This document shows positions 52,633-60,184 of a stretch of 64,000 nucleotides of DNA, piece by piece. Positions within the stretch are counted from its first letter, which is position 1. Each line of letters opens with the position of its first letter. The notes under the pieces were generated by a model. It saw only the letters and a program-made list of their open reading frames with translations, did not search any database and was not told where the DNA came from. The DNA is from Caulobacter sp. S45 (GTDB taxonomy: Bacteria > Pseudomonadota > Alphaproteobacteria > Caulobacterales > Caulobacteraceae): contig NZ_LMUL01000014.1 of the NCBI RefSeq assembly GCF_009765965.1, positions 1,226,337 to 1,290,336 on the forward strand, given 5' to 3'. The position numbers were made by a program, and so were the translations under genes.

Positions 52633-52656
52633 CCACTGGAAACAGAGGAGGCTGAG

Positions 52657-52836
52657 ATGGTCGACAAGAATAGAGTTGCGGGCGCCGCGGACAAGGCGAA
52701 GGGCTCGATCAAAGAAACGGCCGGGAAAGTCACCGGCGATCCTAAGCTTAAGGCTGAAGGCAAGGCGGACAAGGCGTCGGGCGCGGTGAAAAGCGCTGTC
52801 GGCGGCGCGGCGGACACGCTCAAGGGCAAGAAGTAG
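52657..52836 (+). CDS. CsbD family stress protein
   Basis: A 59-residue CsbD-like protein with the repeated KGxxKExxGKxxGDxxLxxxGKxD pattern: DKAKGSIKETAGKVTGDPKLKAEGKADKASGAVKSAVGGAADTLKGKK. The family is highly charged, probably disordered or helical, and induced by general stress; its molecular role is not known. GAGGAGG 6 bases before the ATG at 52657 fixes the start. The upstream region has a likely EcfG-type promoter. Confidence 0.85.
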   Translation: MVDKNRVAGAADKAKGSIKETAGKVTGDPKLKAEGKADKASGAVKSAVGGAADTLKGKK

Positions 52837-53017
52837 GATCTCGGGCGACCCGCTGGCTGACCCCTCCTGGCGCGGAGGCTTGAGCGTCGGGAGCGGACCG
52901 CCAGCGACCGCGAATTCGTAACCCTCGGCGCTCCCAGGGATTCGCCAGCGTATCGCTAGCCCATGTTCAGATCGCCGCGATCGATGTCGCGGACCCCAAA
53001 GCCGCCGAATTAGCGGT

Positions 53018-53425
53018 TTAGAGGCGCGGGGCGGGCGTTCGCTTGCGCTGCCGAGGCGCTGACTTAAGGGCCTCGGCAAGCGCCTCGGGCCGATAGGGCT
53101 TTGGCAGGAAAATGGAGCCTTCGGGGAGAGCGGCGAGCTGCGCGTCGACTTTTCCAGAGGCCACGATGATCTTCATAGGCGGCCATCGGAGCCGGACGTG
53201 ATGGGCGAGCCTTAAGCCGTCCATCGACCCTGGCATGGTGACGTCGGTGAACATCACCGAAATCCCCGGACAGCTCTCCAACAAGGCGATCGCTTCATCG
53301 GCGTCGGCGGCCTCTAGGGCGATGAAGCCCATGTCTCGCAACTGATCGGCTAACTCCAACCGTATGATCGCCTCGTTTTCCACGATCAAAACGGTCGTCA
53401 GCGTGTGAGCGCGAACGTGGGCCAT
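53018..53425 (-). CDS. Stand-alone response-regulator receiver protein
   Basis: A 135-residue single-domain receiver. TVLIVENEAIIRLELADQLRDMGFIALEAADADEAIALL begins the fold, the phospho-accepting Asp is in ISVMFTDVTMPGSMDG, Ser in IIVASGK and Lys in IFLPKPYRPEAL. There is no output domain. This type is common beside HWE-family kinases, and here the HWE kinase gene lies about 350 bases away on the other strand. The ATG at 53425 fits the family start; GGACC-N16-CGTT (53457-53433), a weak stress-sigma-like sequence, lies directly upstream. Confidence 0.82.
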   Translation of the reverse strand: MAHVRAHTLTTVLIVENEAIIRLELADQLRDMGFIALEAADADEAIALLESCPGISVMFTDVTMPGSMDGLRLAHHVRLRWPPMKIIVASGKVDAQLAALPEGSIFLPKPYRPEALAEALKSAPRQRKRTPAPRL

Positions 53426-53771
53426 TTTCGGTAACGCCTCACCAGCGCCTGAGGTCCCGGCCTTTTTCGCGGCGGGCCGACTGGGGCCCGTCGTCCCGAA
53501 AGCCGGCGTCGAACGACGTGCCAGGATCGGTCGCGAAAGGCGACGCGCCAGCGCGCTCGCTCCGCGCCGAGTCGATTGCGGCACAAGGCGGCAAGCCAAG
53601 TTGGAGGCCGTGTCGGGAATCCTACAATCCCACTGCTGCGCCTCCGGTATGGCTGAGGCTGCACCGGCGGGAAATTGCGGCGAACATGATCGAGGCGTCG
53701 GAGGCGTTCGGAAGACGAGAGCGGACCGTCGCCGCCATCGTCGCGGATTTCCGGCAGAGCGCTTGGTCCAG

Positions 53772-54737
53772 ATGAGCCTGGCGACGGCGGACCTGGCGAC
53801 TTTCTGCGACGCGGTTCCTCATCCGGTCATCGTCCTCGACGCCGACCAGGGTCAGGACTTCGCCAACCGGCGTTGGCGCGATCACACCGGCGTCGCCGTC
53901 AGCCATGAGCGCGATTGGATCGATCTTATCCACGGGGACGATCGCCATCTCTTCGACCCTTTCGCGGATCGCGCCGCACCCCACGACGAGACCTTCCGAG
54001 CAGAATGCCGCTTACGCGGCCGCGACGGCGATTTCAGCTGGTTTCTGGCTCAAGCCGGCGCCCTGCGCGAACCAGAAGGCCTGACTATTCGCTGGCTGCT
54101 CACCTTCACAAACATTGAGATCGTGAAACGCTCGGAACAGGTCTACATGGTCTTGGCCCACGAGCTTGGCCACCGCGTGAAGAACATCTTCGCGATCTTC
54201 TCCGGCCTCGTCAGGTTATCCGTCCCCAAGCATCCCTCGGCTGCAGATTTCGCCGCCGAACTGGACGGCCGTGTGGGCGCCCTGGCGGCGGCGAACGAAC
54301 TCGCCGTGCCGGGCGCCAATGCGGGGATCTCCACGACGGCTCTGGCCCTGATCGAGCAATTGCTCGCGCCCTACCGGACCTTGGATCGGGATCGGATCCG
54401 CCTCGACCTCGACGATCTGCCCCTCGGCCTCAGCGGCGCGAACGCGCTCGCCCTGATCGTCCACGAGCAGGCGACCAACGCGGTGAAGTATGGTTCCTTG
54501 TCGACGGCGTCCGGAACCCTCGTGGTGAAGGGGCGCCGACGCGACGACCACTACGTCGTGACGTGGGCTGAATGTGGGGGGCCGCGACTGGACGATGCGC
54601 CAAAACACAAGGGGTTTGGATCCCGCCTGACGGATCGAACCGTGTCCAGGCAGCTGGGTGGACGGGTTGAGCGGCGCTGGCTTGCTGAAGGATTGTCGAT
54701 GGAAATGCACTTCTCAATCGAAAGATTGCAGTCTTGA
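53772..54737 (+). CDS. HWE-family sensor histidine kinase with PAS domain
   Basis: A 321-residue soluble kinase. The N-terminal PAS domain is at about 10-115 (DAVPHPVIVLDADQGQDFANRRWRDHTG, DWIDLIHGDDRHLF). The HWE/HisKA_2-type phosphoacceptor is in VYMVLAHELGHRVKNIFAIFSGLV (His about 129). The ATPase part has LALIVHEQATNAVKYGSLS and GFGSRLTDRTVSRQLGG. This alphaproteobacterial class feeds PhyR-type and single-receiver regulators in stress and light signalling. The gene's last codons overlap the start of the Crp/Fnr regulator gene by four bases, so the two are co-translated. A candidate partner receiver is encoded divergently. Confidence 0.86.
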   Translation: MSLATADLATFCDAVPHPVIVLDADQGQDFANRRWRDHTGVAVSHERDWIDLIHGDDRHLFDPFADRAAPHDETFRAECRLRGRDGDFSWFLAQAGALREPEGLTIRWLLTFTNIEIVKRSEQVYMVLAHELGHRVKNIFAIFSGLVRLSVPKHPSAADFAAELDGRVGALAAANELAVPGANAGISTTALALIEQLLAPYRTLDRDRIRLDLDDLPLGLSGANALALIVHEQATNAVKYGSLSTASGTLVVKGRRRDDHYVVTWAECGGPRLDDAPKHKGFGSRLTDRTVSRQLGGRVERRWLAEGLSMEMHFSIERLQS

Positions 54738-55468
54738 GAACGCGGGGCCCCGGCGCGGTCAGCAACGCTGTGCTGAAGCAGATCGAGCCCGATGTGTTGT
54801 CGGCCGCCGCCGGGAACTTTCACATCAAACCCATGACCAAGGGCGAGGTGCTGCAAGAGACCGGGGAAGAGGTCGCCTGGGTCTACTTTCCGGAAAGCGG
54901 CCTCATATCGCTCGCCACCGAAACGCCGTTCGGCGAGACGGTCGAAAGTGCGCTGATCGGCGTTGAAGGCGTCTTGGGCGCCTTTGAAGCCTGCGGAAGC
55001 CGGCGCGCCTACGCCCAGGCTCACGTCCAGATTCCAGGCGAGACCTTCCGAATTCGGGCGGCGGACTATCGCGAGCTTTTCCAAGCCTCCAGCGCGCTTC
55101 GGATTCAGATCCACAAGCAGATGGAGATGCTGCTGGTCCAGGCCCGCCAGTATGTCGCTTGCAATGCGCTCCACACCGTCGAGGCGCGCCTCAGCCGCGC
55201 CCTGCTCGACGCCTTCGACCGCAGCGGCGACCTGGCTTCGATCCCTCTGACCCAGGAAGCCCTGGCCCATATGCTCGGGGTTCAGCGGACGACCATCGCG
55301 GTGGCGATGTCCGATCTTCAACGTGAAGGCGCGCTTCGGACTGGCCGAGCATCGATCGAAATCGCAGACTATGCGCGGCTTGAGCGTTTCAGCTGCCCCT
55401 GCCGGGCGACCTTACTCGCGGCCCAGCGCGAGATCCGCAACAGCACGACCGAGGTGTGCGAAGCCTAG
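54734..55468 (+). CDS. Crp/Fnr-family transcriptional regulator
   Basis: A 244-residue regulator. The N-terminal cyclic-nucleotide-binding-like beta-roll (residues about 15-135, KGEVLQETGEEVAWVYFPESGLISL) lacks the usual phosphate-binding cassette, so an ordinary cAMP response is unlikely. A dimer helix and Crp-type winged helix follow (LTQEALAHMLGVQRTTIAVAMSDLQREGALRTGRASIEI). A Cys-x-Cys (SCPCRATLL) lies near the C-terminus. The TTG start overlaps the upstream kinase stop (TTGA), indicating translational coupling. Similar kinase-Crp pairs occur in Caulobacterales and Rhizobiales. The signal is unknown. Confidence 0.85.
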   Translation: MRTRGPGAVSNAVLKQIEPDVLSAAAGNFHIKPMTKGEVLQETGEEVAWVYFPESGLISLATETPFGETVESALIGVEGVLGAFEACGSRRAYAQAHVQIPGETFRIRAADYRELFQASSALRIQIHKQMEMLLVQARQYVACNALHTVEARLSRALLDAFDRSGDLASIPLTQEALAHMLGVQRTTIAVAMSDLQREGALRTGRASIEIADYARLERFSCPCRATLLAAQREIRNSTTEVCEA

Positions 55469-55656
55469 TCGGTCGTCTCGGGGTCTTCGCCTTGCACCGA
55501 TTTGGCCACCGCGATCATTCGGCGGCCGGACTCGGCGGCCGCGGGGGGCGTCAGCGCAATGGCGAGCGCATTATCCTGCGCCGTGACGACAACCTCGCCG
55601 TCGGCGGCGCTGACGTTTAGCGGGACATCGGTCGCGTCTAAGCCGCCCTGCTTCAT
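55465..55656 (-). CDS. Small hypothetical protein
   Basis: A 63-residue soluble acidic protein: DATDVPLNVSAADGEVVVTAQDNALAIALTPPAAAESGRRMIAVAKSVQ. The pattern of alternating hydrophobic residues suggests a beta-hairpin followed by a helix. No family is recognised, though such short proteins are often encoded in stress-regulated spots. It overlaps the Crp/Fnr stop by four bases, tail to tail. Coding status is probable but not certain. Confidence 0.5.
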   Translation of the reverse strand: MKQGGLDATDVPLNVSAADGEVVVTAQDNALAIALTPPAAAESGRRMIAVAKSVQGEDPETTD

Positions 55657-55998
55657 CTCATCACCGATGCAACGTCCTTACCGTTCCCCGAGGCCCTAAA
55701 ACCCCGCGCGGGGCGGGGTTGTTCCTCGCGTTTGTCAATCACCAGGTCCCGCTGACGTCAGTATCCGCTAAATCGCCACCCACGGTTGACTCTTTGTGGA
55801 GCCGCTGGCTAGCATAGCCTTAAGCGGCCGCCCAGGTTTCCCGACGAGTTTGACCGGGGCTACCCACTGTTGACGGGTTGCTTGGACGTCGCGCGTTCAA
55901 AAGCAAGTTTAGTGTCATCCTCCACCGAGGGTCCCACCCAGCGTCGGGCGGGCAATCTGTGTTTCTGACCCTCCGTCGGCGCGTGAAGCGGACGGAGA
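55657..55998. other. Intergenic stretch with a GC-rich hairpin
   Basis: Between the small hypothetical gene and the LysR pseudogene I see no gene. A strong hairpin, AACCCCGC/GCGGGGTT at 55700-55720, could end transcription, though no T-run follows. CTACCCA and TTGACGGG words near 55860-55875 have no clear meaning. The boundary between cargo and the conjugation block lies here. Confidence 0.4.
55700..55720. terminator. Possible hairpin terminator
   Basis: An 8-bp perfect inverted repeat, AACCCCGC and GCGGGGTT with a 5-base loop. The stem is GC-rich and flanked by A on the left and GTTC on the right, without a long U tract, so its efficiency as an intrinsic terminator is uncertain. Confidence 0.4.
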
Positions 55999-56987
55999 GT
56001 GAGCGTGAAGATTGCCAAGAGCGTCGGGTCCAGTCGTTCTGTCGGCTTGGGCCGCCGACGGCCTGGCGCCCGCGGCCGGGCCCTGCCCTTCGATCTCATC
56101 GACCCTCGCTATGCGCTGATGGCCGCCGATATCGGAAGCTTCCGCCAGACGGCCGAAGCCTTGCACATTCAGCAGTCGACCCTCGGCCGCCGCATCGAGC
56201 AGCTTGAGAAACGGGTGGGGGTGACGCTGTTCGAGCGCACCCGGTCGGGGGTGCGGCCGACGCGCCTCGGCCAGGAATTCCTGAGACGGGCCGAGCGTCT
56301 GCTCGCGCAAGCCGAAGGGATGACGGCGGCGGCCAAGACCGTGGCGCGCGGCGAAACCGGCCGGTTGGCGATCGGCGTCTACACCTCGCTCTCGGCGGGG
56401 AACCTCAGAGCGACATTGCTCGACTACGCACCCGAGATCCGCTGATCGAACTTCAGATGGGGCAGGACACCCGCGAAAGCCTTCTGGGCGCCCTTGGCGA
56501 GGGCGCCCTGGACGTCGCCATCGTCACGGGCGATCCTGGTCTGCAGGACGACGGCCCCTACCTGCCCCTCTGGAGCGAGCGCATCCTCGTGGCGCTCCCC
56601 GAAGCTCACCCGATGGCGACGCGCCCGATCGTCGACTGGCCCGACTTGAAGGGCGAGACCTTCCTGCTCGGCCGCTCCGATCCGGGGCAGGATTTTCATG
56701 ACATCCTGGTGGCCAAGCTCGGCGCGCCGGGCGACCGGCCTAAGGTCGTGCGCCACGACGCCAGTGGGGACGTGATCAAGAGCCTGGTTGGGGCTGGCTT
56801 TGGCGTCAGCCTCATCTGCGATGCGTGCGCCGGGGCGACCTATGCTGGGGTCGTCTATCGAGAGGCGCGGGACGGCAATGGGCCGTGCCGCGTCGGCTAT
56901 ACCGCGCGCTGGGCGGCGTCCAACGACAACCCAGCGCTCCAGGCGTTTCTGACCCTTCTGAAGGCGCGGTTTTCCGCGGCCGCCTGA
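55999..56987 (+). pseudogene. LysR-family regulator beside the trb operon, single-base frameshift
   Basis: The first frame (from GTG 55999) gives the LTTR winged HTH: ALMAADIGSFRQTAEALHIQQSTLGRRIEQLEKRVGVTLFERTRSGVRPT and the start of the effector domain, ending at a TGA after YAPEIR at 56445. The second frame resumes at once with LQMGQDTRESLLGALGEGALDVAIVTGDPG and runs to 56987. One extra C near 56441 would restore PEIRLIELQMG. LysR genes at this position, convergent with trbI and DUF2274, are a known feature of alphaproteobacterial ICEs. As written the regulator is broken; a sequencing error is possible. Confidence 0.85.
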
Positions 56988-57022
56988 CCCAGCCCCCGTC
57001 GACGCGCAACCGGCTTGCGGTG

Positions 57023-57274
57023 CTATGCGCCCGCCCCGGACGGACCGGCGGGCGCGGGCGGCGCCGCCTTCAGTTTCAGGAAGACTCGGTCGGTGGCCAT
57101 AAACCGGGCGAGCATCGGCGCCACAAGCCTTGAGGCCTCCACCGTCCCTCCGGCCGAGGCGGCGCTCAGCGCCTTGGCGTAGGCCAGCAAATCCCGATGC
57201 ACCGACGCCGGCAGCTCGACAGTCAACCGCACCGGCTTGTCGTCGAGAATCTCCGAGAGCTTCAACCGCGGCAT
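57023..57274 (-). CDS. DUF2274 domain protein (ICE-associated)
   Basis: An 83-residue protein with the DUF2274 pattern: PRLKLSEILDDKPVRLTVELPASVHRDLLAYAKALSA, then VEASRLVAPMLARFMATDRVF. The family regularly follows trbI in conjugative elements of alpha- and gammaproteobacteria. The ribbon-helix-helix-like LTVELPASVHRDLLAYAK segment suggests DNA binding, possibly autoregulation of the operon, which is inference. It starts at the ATG 57274, immediately after the trbI stop, so it is the last gene of the operon. Confidence 0.85.
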   Translation of the reverse strand: MPRLKLSEILDDKPVRLTVELPASVHRDLLAYAKALSAASAGGTVEASRLVAPMLARFMATDRVFLKLKAAPPAPAGPSGAGA

Positions 57275-57276
57275 GA

Positions 57277-58494
57277 TCAACCTCTATAGGGGGCGAGGAT
57301 CAGGTCGCGACTGACCAGAACGCGCACCGGAAAGCCGGGACGGATGGTCAGCGTCGGCGGGACATTGAGGTTGCGCTCGACGATCTGCTGGCCCGCCTGG
57401 TTGAAGCTCTGCGAGGCGCCTTGGCGGATGGCCTGGGCGAGGTTGTTCTCGCTATCGCTCGTGCCCGCCTCCGCGCCGACACTCAAAACGGTGGAGAGCA
57501 GCGCCGCCTTGACCAGCGTGCCCCAGTGATTGTTCACGCCGTCCTCCAGGCCTGAATAGCCTCGGGCGTCCGCGCCGATCTGCCGATCGAGCGTCACCGC
57601 GGCGCCATCTGGCAAGATCAGCCGGGTCCAGACCAGTTGCACCCGGCTTTGGGCGAACGCGATCTGGCTGTCGTATTGGCCCACCAGCCGTGCGCCCTGG
57701 GGGATCAAGAGTACGCGGCCCGTCGGGCTGTCATAGACGTTCTCGGTCACTTGGGCGGTGACCTCGCCGGGCAGGTCCGAGCGGACGCCGGTGATCAGGG
57801 CGGCGGCGATCACCGCCCCCGCCTGCAGCACATAGGGCGAGGCCGGCCGGATCAACCGCTCCGCGCTCACCGCCGGCGACGCGTCGCCGGCTTTCAGGAA
57901 CGCTAGCTTTTGATCCTGTTGACTCTGCACCGCGGTCGCGTCGGTGGAGGGTTTCGCGGCGCTCGCGAGACCGGACGCCGGGACCCCGTCGGCCTCGCTC
58001 GCCGCACCTCCGGCGCCGGCCGCAGTCCCGGCGCCGTTGGCAAGACGGCCTGCGGCGGAAGCGTCGCCGAAGAAGAGCCGGCTGGTCGCCGCCGCTTCCC
58101 GCTCCTGGATCCTCTGCTGTTGCACCGGGTCCGGCGGCGACGGCGCGGCGGAGGCCGCCACGGCGGGGGCGCCGCCTTCCGCTTTCAGGATCGGGCGGCC
58201 GAGGTCACCGGGGAGCGGCGGTCCCAGCGGCGGCGGGGTCTTGGGCACGGCGCCGTAGTCGTGCGGCAAGGCGCCCAGGCCCTCGGCGACGGTGTGGCTG
58301 TCGGTGCTGACCGGCTGAGGCGGCGCGGCCTTGTGGCTGGACTGCAAGGCCCAGACGCAGAGACCCGTCACGCCTAAGGCGCCGGCTCCGCCCAGACCGA
58401 TCAGCACCTTGCGCGAGAGCCGGGTGACCGAGGGGCGGCCGGGGCGAAGCCGCAGGCTCGCGGCCGGGGTCGGTGGGGCCTGGGGATCGCTCAT
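57277..58494 (-). CDS. trbI: TrbI, conjugal transfer protein (VirB10-like)
   Basis: A 405-residue VirB10 homologue. A short cytoplasmic N-terminus, one membrane helix (VLIGLGGAGALGVTGLCVWALQS, about residues 30-52) and a long Pro/Ala-rich periplasmic stretch are followed by the conserved C-terminal domain: LIRPASPYVLQAGAVIAAALITGVRSDLPGEVTAQVTENVYDSPTGRVLLIPQGARLVGQYDS and LNVPPTLTIRPGFPVRVLVSRDLIL. It spans the envelope and energises the outer-membrane core complex of the type IV secretion channel. Its ATG overlaps the trbG stop (ATGA), and its stop is followed within a few bases by DUF2274. Confidence 0.93.
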   Translation of the reverse strand: MSDPQAPPTPAASLRLRPGRPSVTRLSRKVLIGLGGAGALGVTGLCVWALQSSHKAAPPQPVSTDSHTVAEGLGALPHDYGAVPKTPPPLGPPLPGDLGRPILKAEGGAPAVAASAAPSPPDPVQQQRIQEREAAATSRLFFGDASAAGRLANGAGTAAGAGGAASEADGVPASGLASAAKPSTDATAVQSQQDQKLAFLKAGDASPAVSAERLIRPASPYVLQAGAVIAAALITGVRSDLPGEVTAQVTENVYDSPTGRVLLIPQGARLVGQYDSQIAFAQSRVQLVWTRLILPDGAAVTLDRQIGADARGYSGLEDGVNNHWGTLVKAALLSTVLSVGAEAGTSDSENNLAQAIRQGASQSFNQAGQQIVERNLNVPPTLTIRPGFPVRVLVSRDLILAPYRG

Positions 58495-59504
58495 CGCGGG
58501 CTCCCGTCTGTGCGGACGATCCGTACGCGCTGCTGGGAGCCCTTGTCGCCCATCCGCAGCTCGGCGGCGGCGAACAGGCGGTCGACGATCATATCGGCGC
58601 CGCGCACCCGGTAGTTCACCAGGTCGGAGGTCTTGCCGCTCGGCCCGACGACGAACAGCGGCGGCATCTCGCCCTGCCCGATCCCGGCGGGAAAGGCGAT
58701 GATCACCCGACGGCCATCGTCGAAGGCGCGAAGCGGCCGCCAGGGCGGATGATCGCCTTCGACGCGATAGCGGAAATTCAGGGCGGTGATGTCGAGGTCG
58801 GCGACAATGGGCGCAGCGGCATCAGCCGCAGCGTCCTGGCGGCGGAGCGCGATCAGCTGGTCCTGGGGATACTGCCAGGAGACCGAGGCCATGTAGGTCT
58901 TGTCGGTGGAGCGCAGCTCCAGATGATAGGTGCGCCGATCGGTGTTGATCACGAGATTTGTGGCGAGGTCGGTGCGGGTCGGCTTGACCAGGATGTGGAC
59001 CCGCTTGGCGGCGCCAACGCCGCTTTCGGTGTCGCCGATGACCCAGCGCACGGTGTCGCCGGCGGCGACCGGTCCGGACCCGACCAGTTGCTCGCCGGCT
59101 TCCAGGGCGACGTCGGTGACCTCCGCCGGCGCGGTATAGACTTGGTAGAGCGCGCCGTCGGCATAGGGGTAGACCTGGACGGCGTTGACATAGCCGGCGC
59201 GGCTCGGCTGCACCCGCGCCGCGGCGTTGGCGCGCGCCACCCTAACGGTGGGCGTCTTCGGGTCGACCGGGGGAGCGGCGACCAAGGGCGCGGACATCAA
59301 TTGGCCCGGCAGCGGCAAGGGCTTGGGCGTCTCCACCGCCTCGACCGACTTTGGCGGCGGCGGCTGCAGCACCGCCGGTTTGGGCACGTCATCGTAAGCG
59401 ATGGCCGGGGGCTTGGCGGCGCCGGCGCAGCCGGCGGCCGACGCCAGAAGGATCGAGGCGGCTGGCCAGGCCAGCCCGGTTTTAAGACACGACGGACGGT
59501 TCAT
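58491..59504 (-). CDS. trbG: TrbG, conjugal transfer protein (VirB9-like)
   Basis: A 337-residue VirB9/TrbG-family protein. The signal sequence ends in a possible lipobox (LASAAGC, Cys about 26). A Pro-rich linker leads to the VirB9 N-terminal domain (NAVQVYPYADGALYQVYTAPAEVTDVALEAGEQLVGSGPVAAGDTVRWVIGDTESG) and the C-terminal beta-sandwich (LNFRYRVEGDHPPWRPLRAFDDGRRVIIAFP). With TrbI it forms the outer-membrane core complex. The ATG at 59504 overlaps the trbF stop by four bases. The frame extends further upstream inside trbF, but that part is a shadow. Confidence 0.92.
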   Translation of the reverse strand: MNRPSCLKTGLAWPAASILLASAAGCAGAAKPPAIAYDDVPKPAVLQPPPPKSVEAVETPKPLPLPGQLMSAPLVAAPPVDPKTPTVRVARANAAARVQPSRAGYVNAVQVYPYADGALYQVYTAPAEVTDVALEAGEQLVGSGPVAAGDTVRWVIGDTESGVGAAKRVHILVKPTRTDLATNLVINTDRRTYHLELRSTDKTYMASVSWQYPQDQLIALRRQDAAADAAAPIVADLDITALNFRYRVEGDHPPWRPLRAFDDGRRVIIAFPAGIGQGEMPPLFVVGPSGKTSDLVNYRVRGADMIVDRLFAAAELRMGDKGSQQRVRIVRTDGSPR

Positions 59505-60184
59505 GACCCGAGCTCCTTGGACCAGTTGATGGCGGTGACGTAGATGCCGAGGGGATTGCGGCGGAGGTGCTCGGCGTCGGTCGGCGGCGCGACGACGATC
59601 GTCAGAAAGGCGCTCCAGCGCTCGGTGGCGGTCAGGGCGCCATCCTCGTAGCGGCGCTCGGTCCACCCCACCTGGAAGCTGCTTGGCGAGGCGCGGATCA
59701 CGCTGGAGACGTCGACCGCGACCTGGACCTTGCCGATCTTGCCGAAGGGGTCGTTGGCGCGGGCGTATTCGTTGAGCGCCAGGGCGCCGCTCTGGGTGGT
59801 GAAATCGTAGCTGCGCAGCCAGTTTTGCCGCACGATGATCGGATCGGCGGGAATGGCGCGGGTCCACTCGATGAAGCGCGCCAGCTGCCAAGCGATCTGC
59901 GGGTCGCTCGGCCGATAGTCGGCAACGGCGGGCGCGACCGCTTCGGGTCGACCGATCTGATCCACCTGCACCACCCAGGGCACGACGCCCCCGCGGGCGG
60001 CCAGCCAGATCACGCCGGCGCCGAGACCGGCGATGATGACGAGTTCGCCAAAGGCGATCAGCCGCCAGTTCTTGGCCTGGATACGCGCGGCGCCGATGCG
60101 TTCATCCCAGACCTGGCCGGCCTTTTGGTAGGGCGTCTCAGCCACGGGGGTGCGGCCGTAACGGGCCTCGGACCGTCGAAACAT
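59501..60184 (-). CDS. trbF: TrbF, conjugal transfer protein (VirB8-like)
   Basis: A 227-residue VirB8 homologue: a cytoplasmic N-terminus (RRSEARYGRTPVAETPYQKAGQVWDERIG), one membrane helix (LIAFGELVIIAGLGAGVIWLA, about 43-63), then the periplasmic VirB8 domain (VVPWVVQVDQIGRPEAV, IVRQNWLRSYDFTT, WTERRYEDGALTATERWSAFLTIVV). It is an inner-membrane scaffold protein of the transfer channel. Start and stop overlap trbL and trbG by 1-4 bases, so the operon is translationally coupled. Confidence 0.92.
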   Translation of the reverse strand: MFRRSEARYGRTPVAETPYQKAGQVWDERIGAARIQAKNWRLIAFGELVIIAGLGAGVIWLAARGGVVPWVVQVDQIGRPEAVAPAVADYRPSDPQIAWQLARFIEWTRAIPADPIIVRQNWLRSYDFTTQSGALALNEYARANDPFGKIGKVQVAVDVSSVIRASPSSFQVGWTERRYEDGALTATERWSAFLTIVVAPPTDAEHLRRNPLGIYVTAINWSKELGS

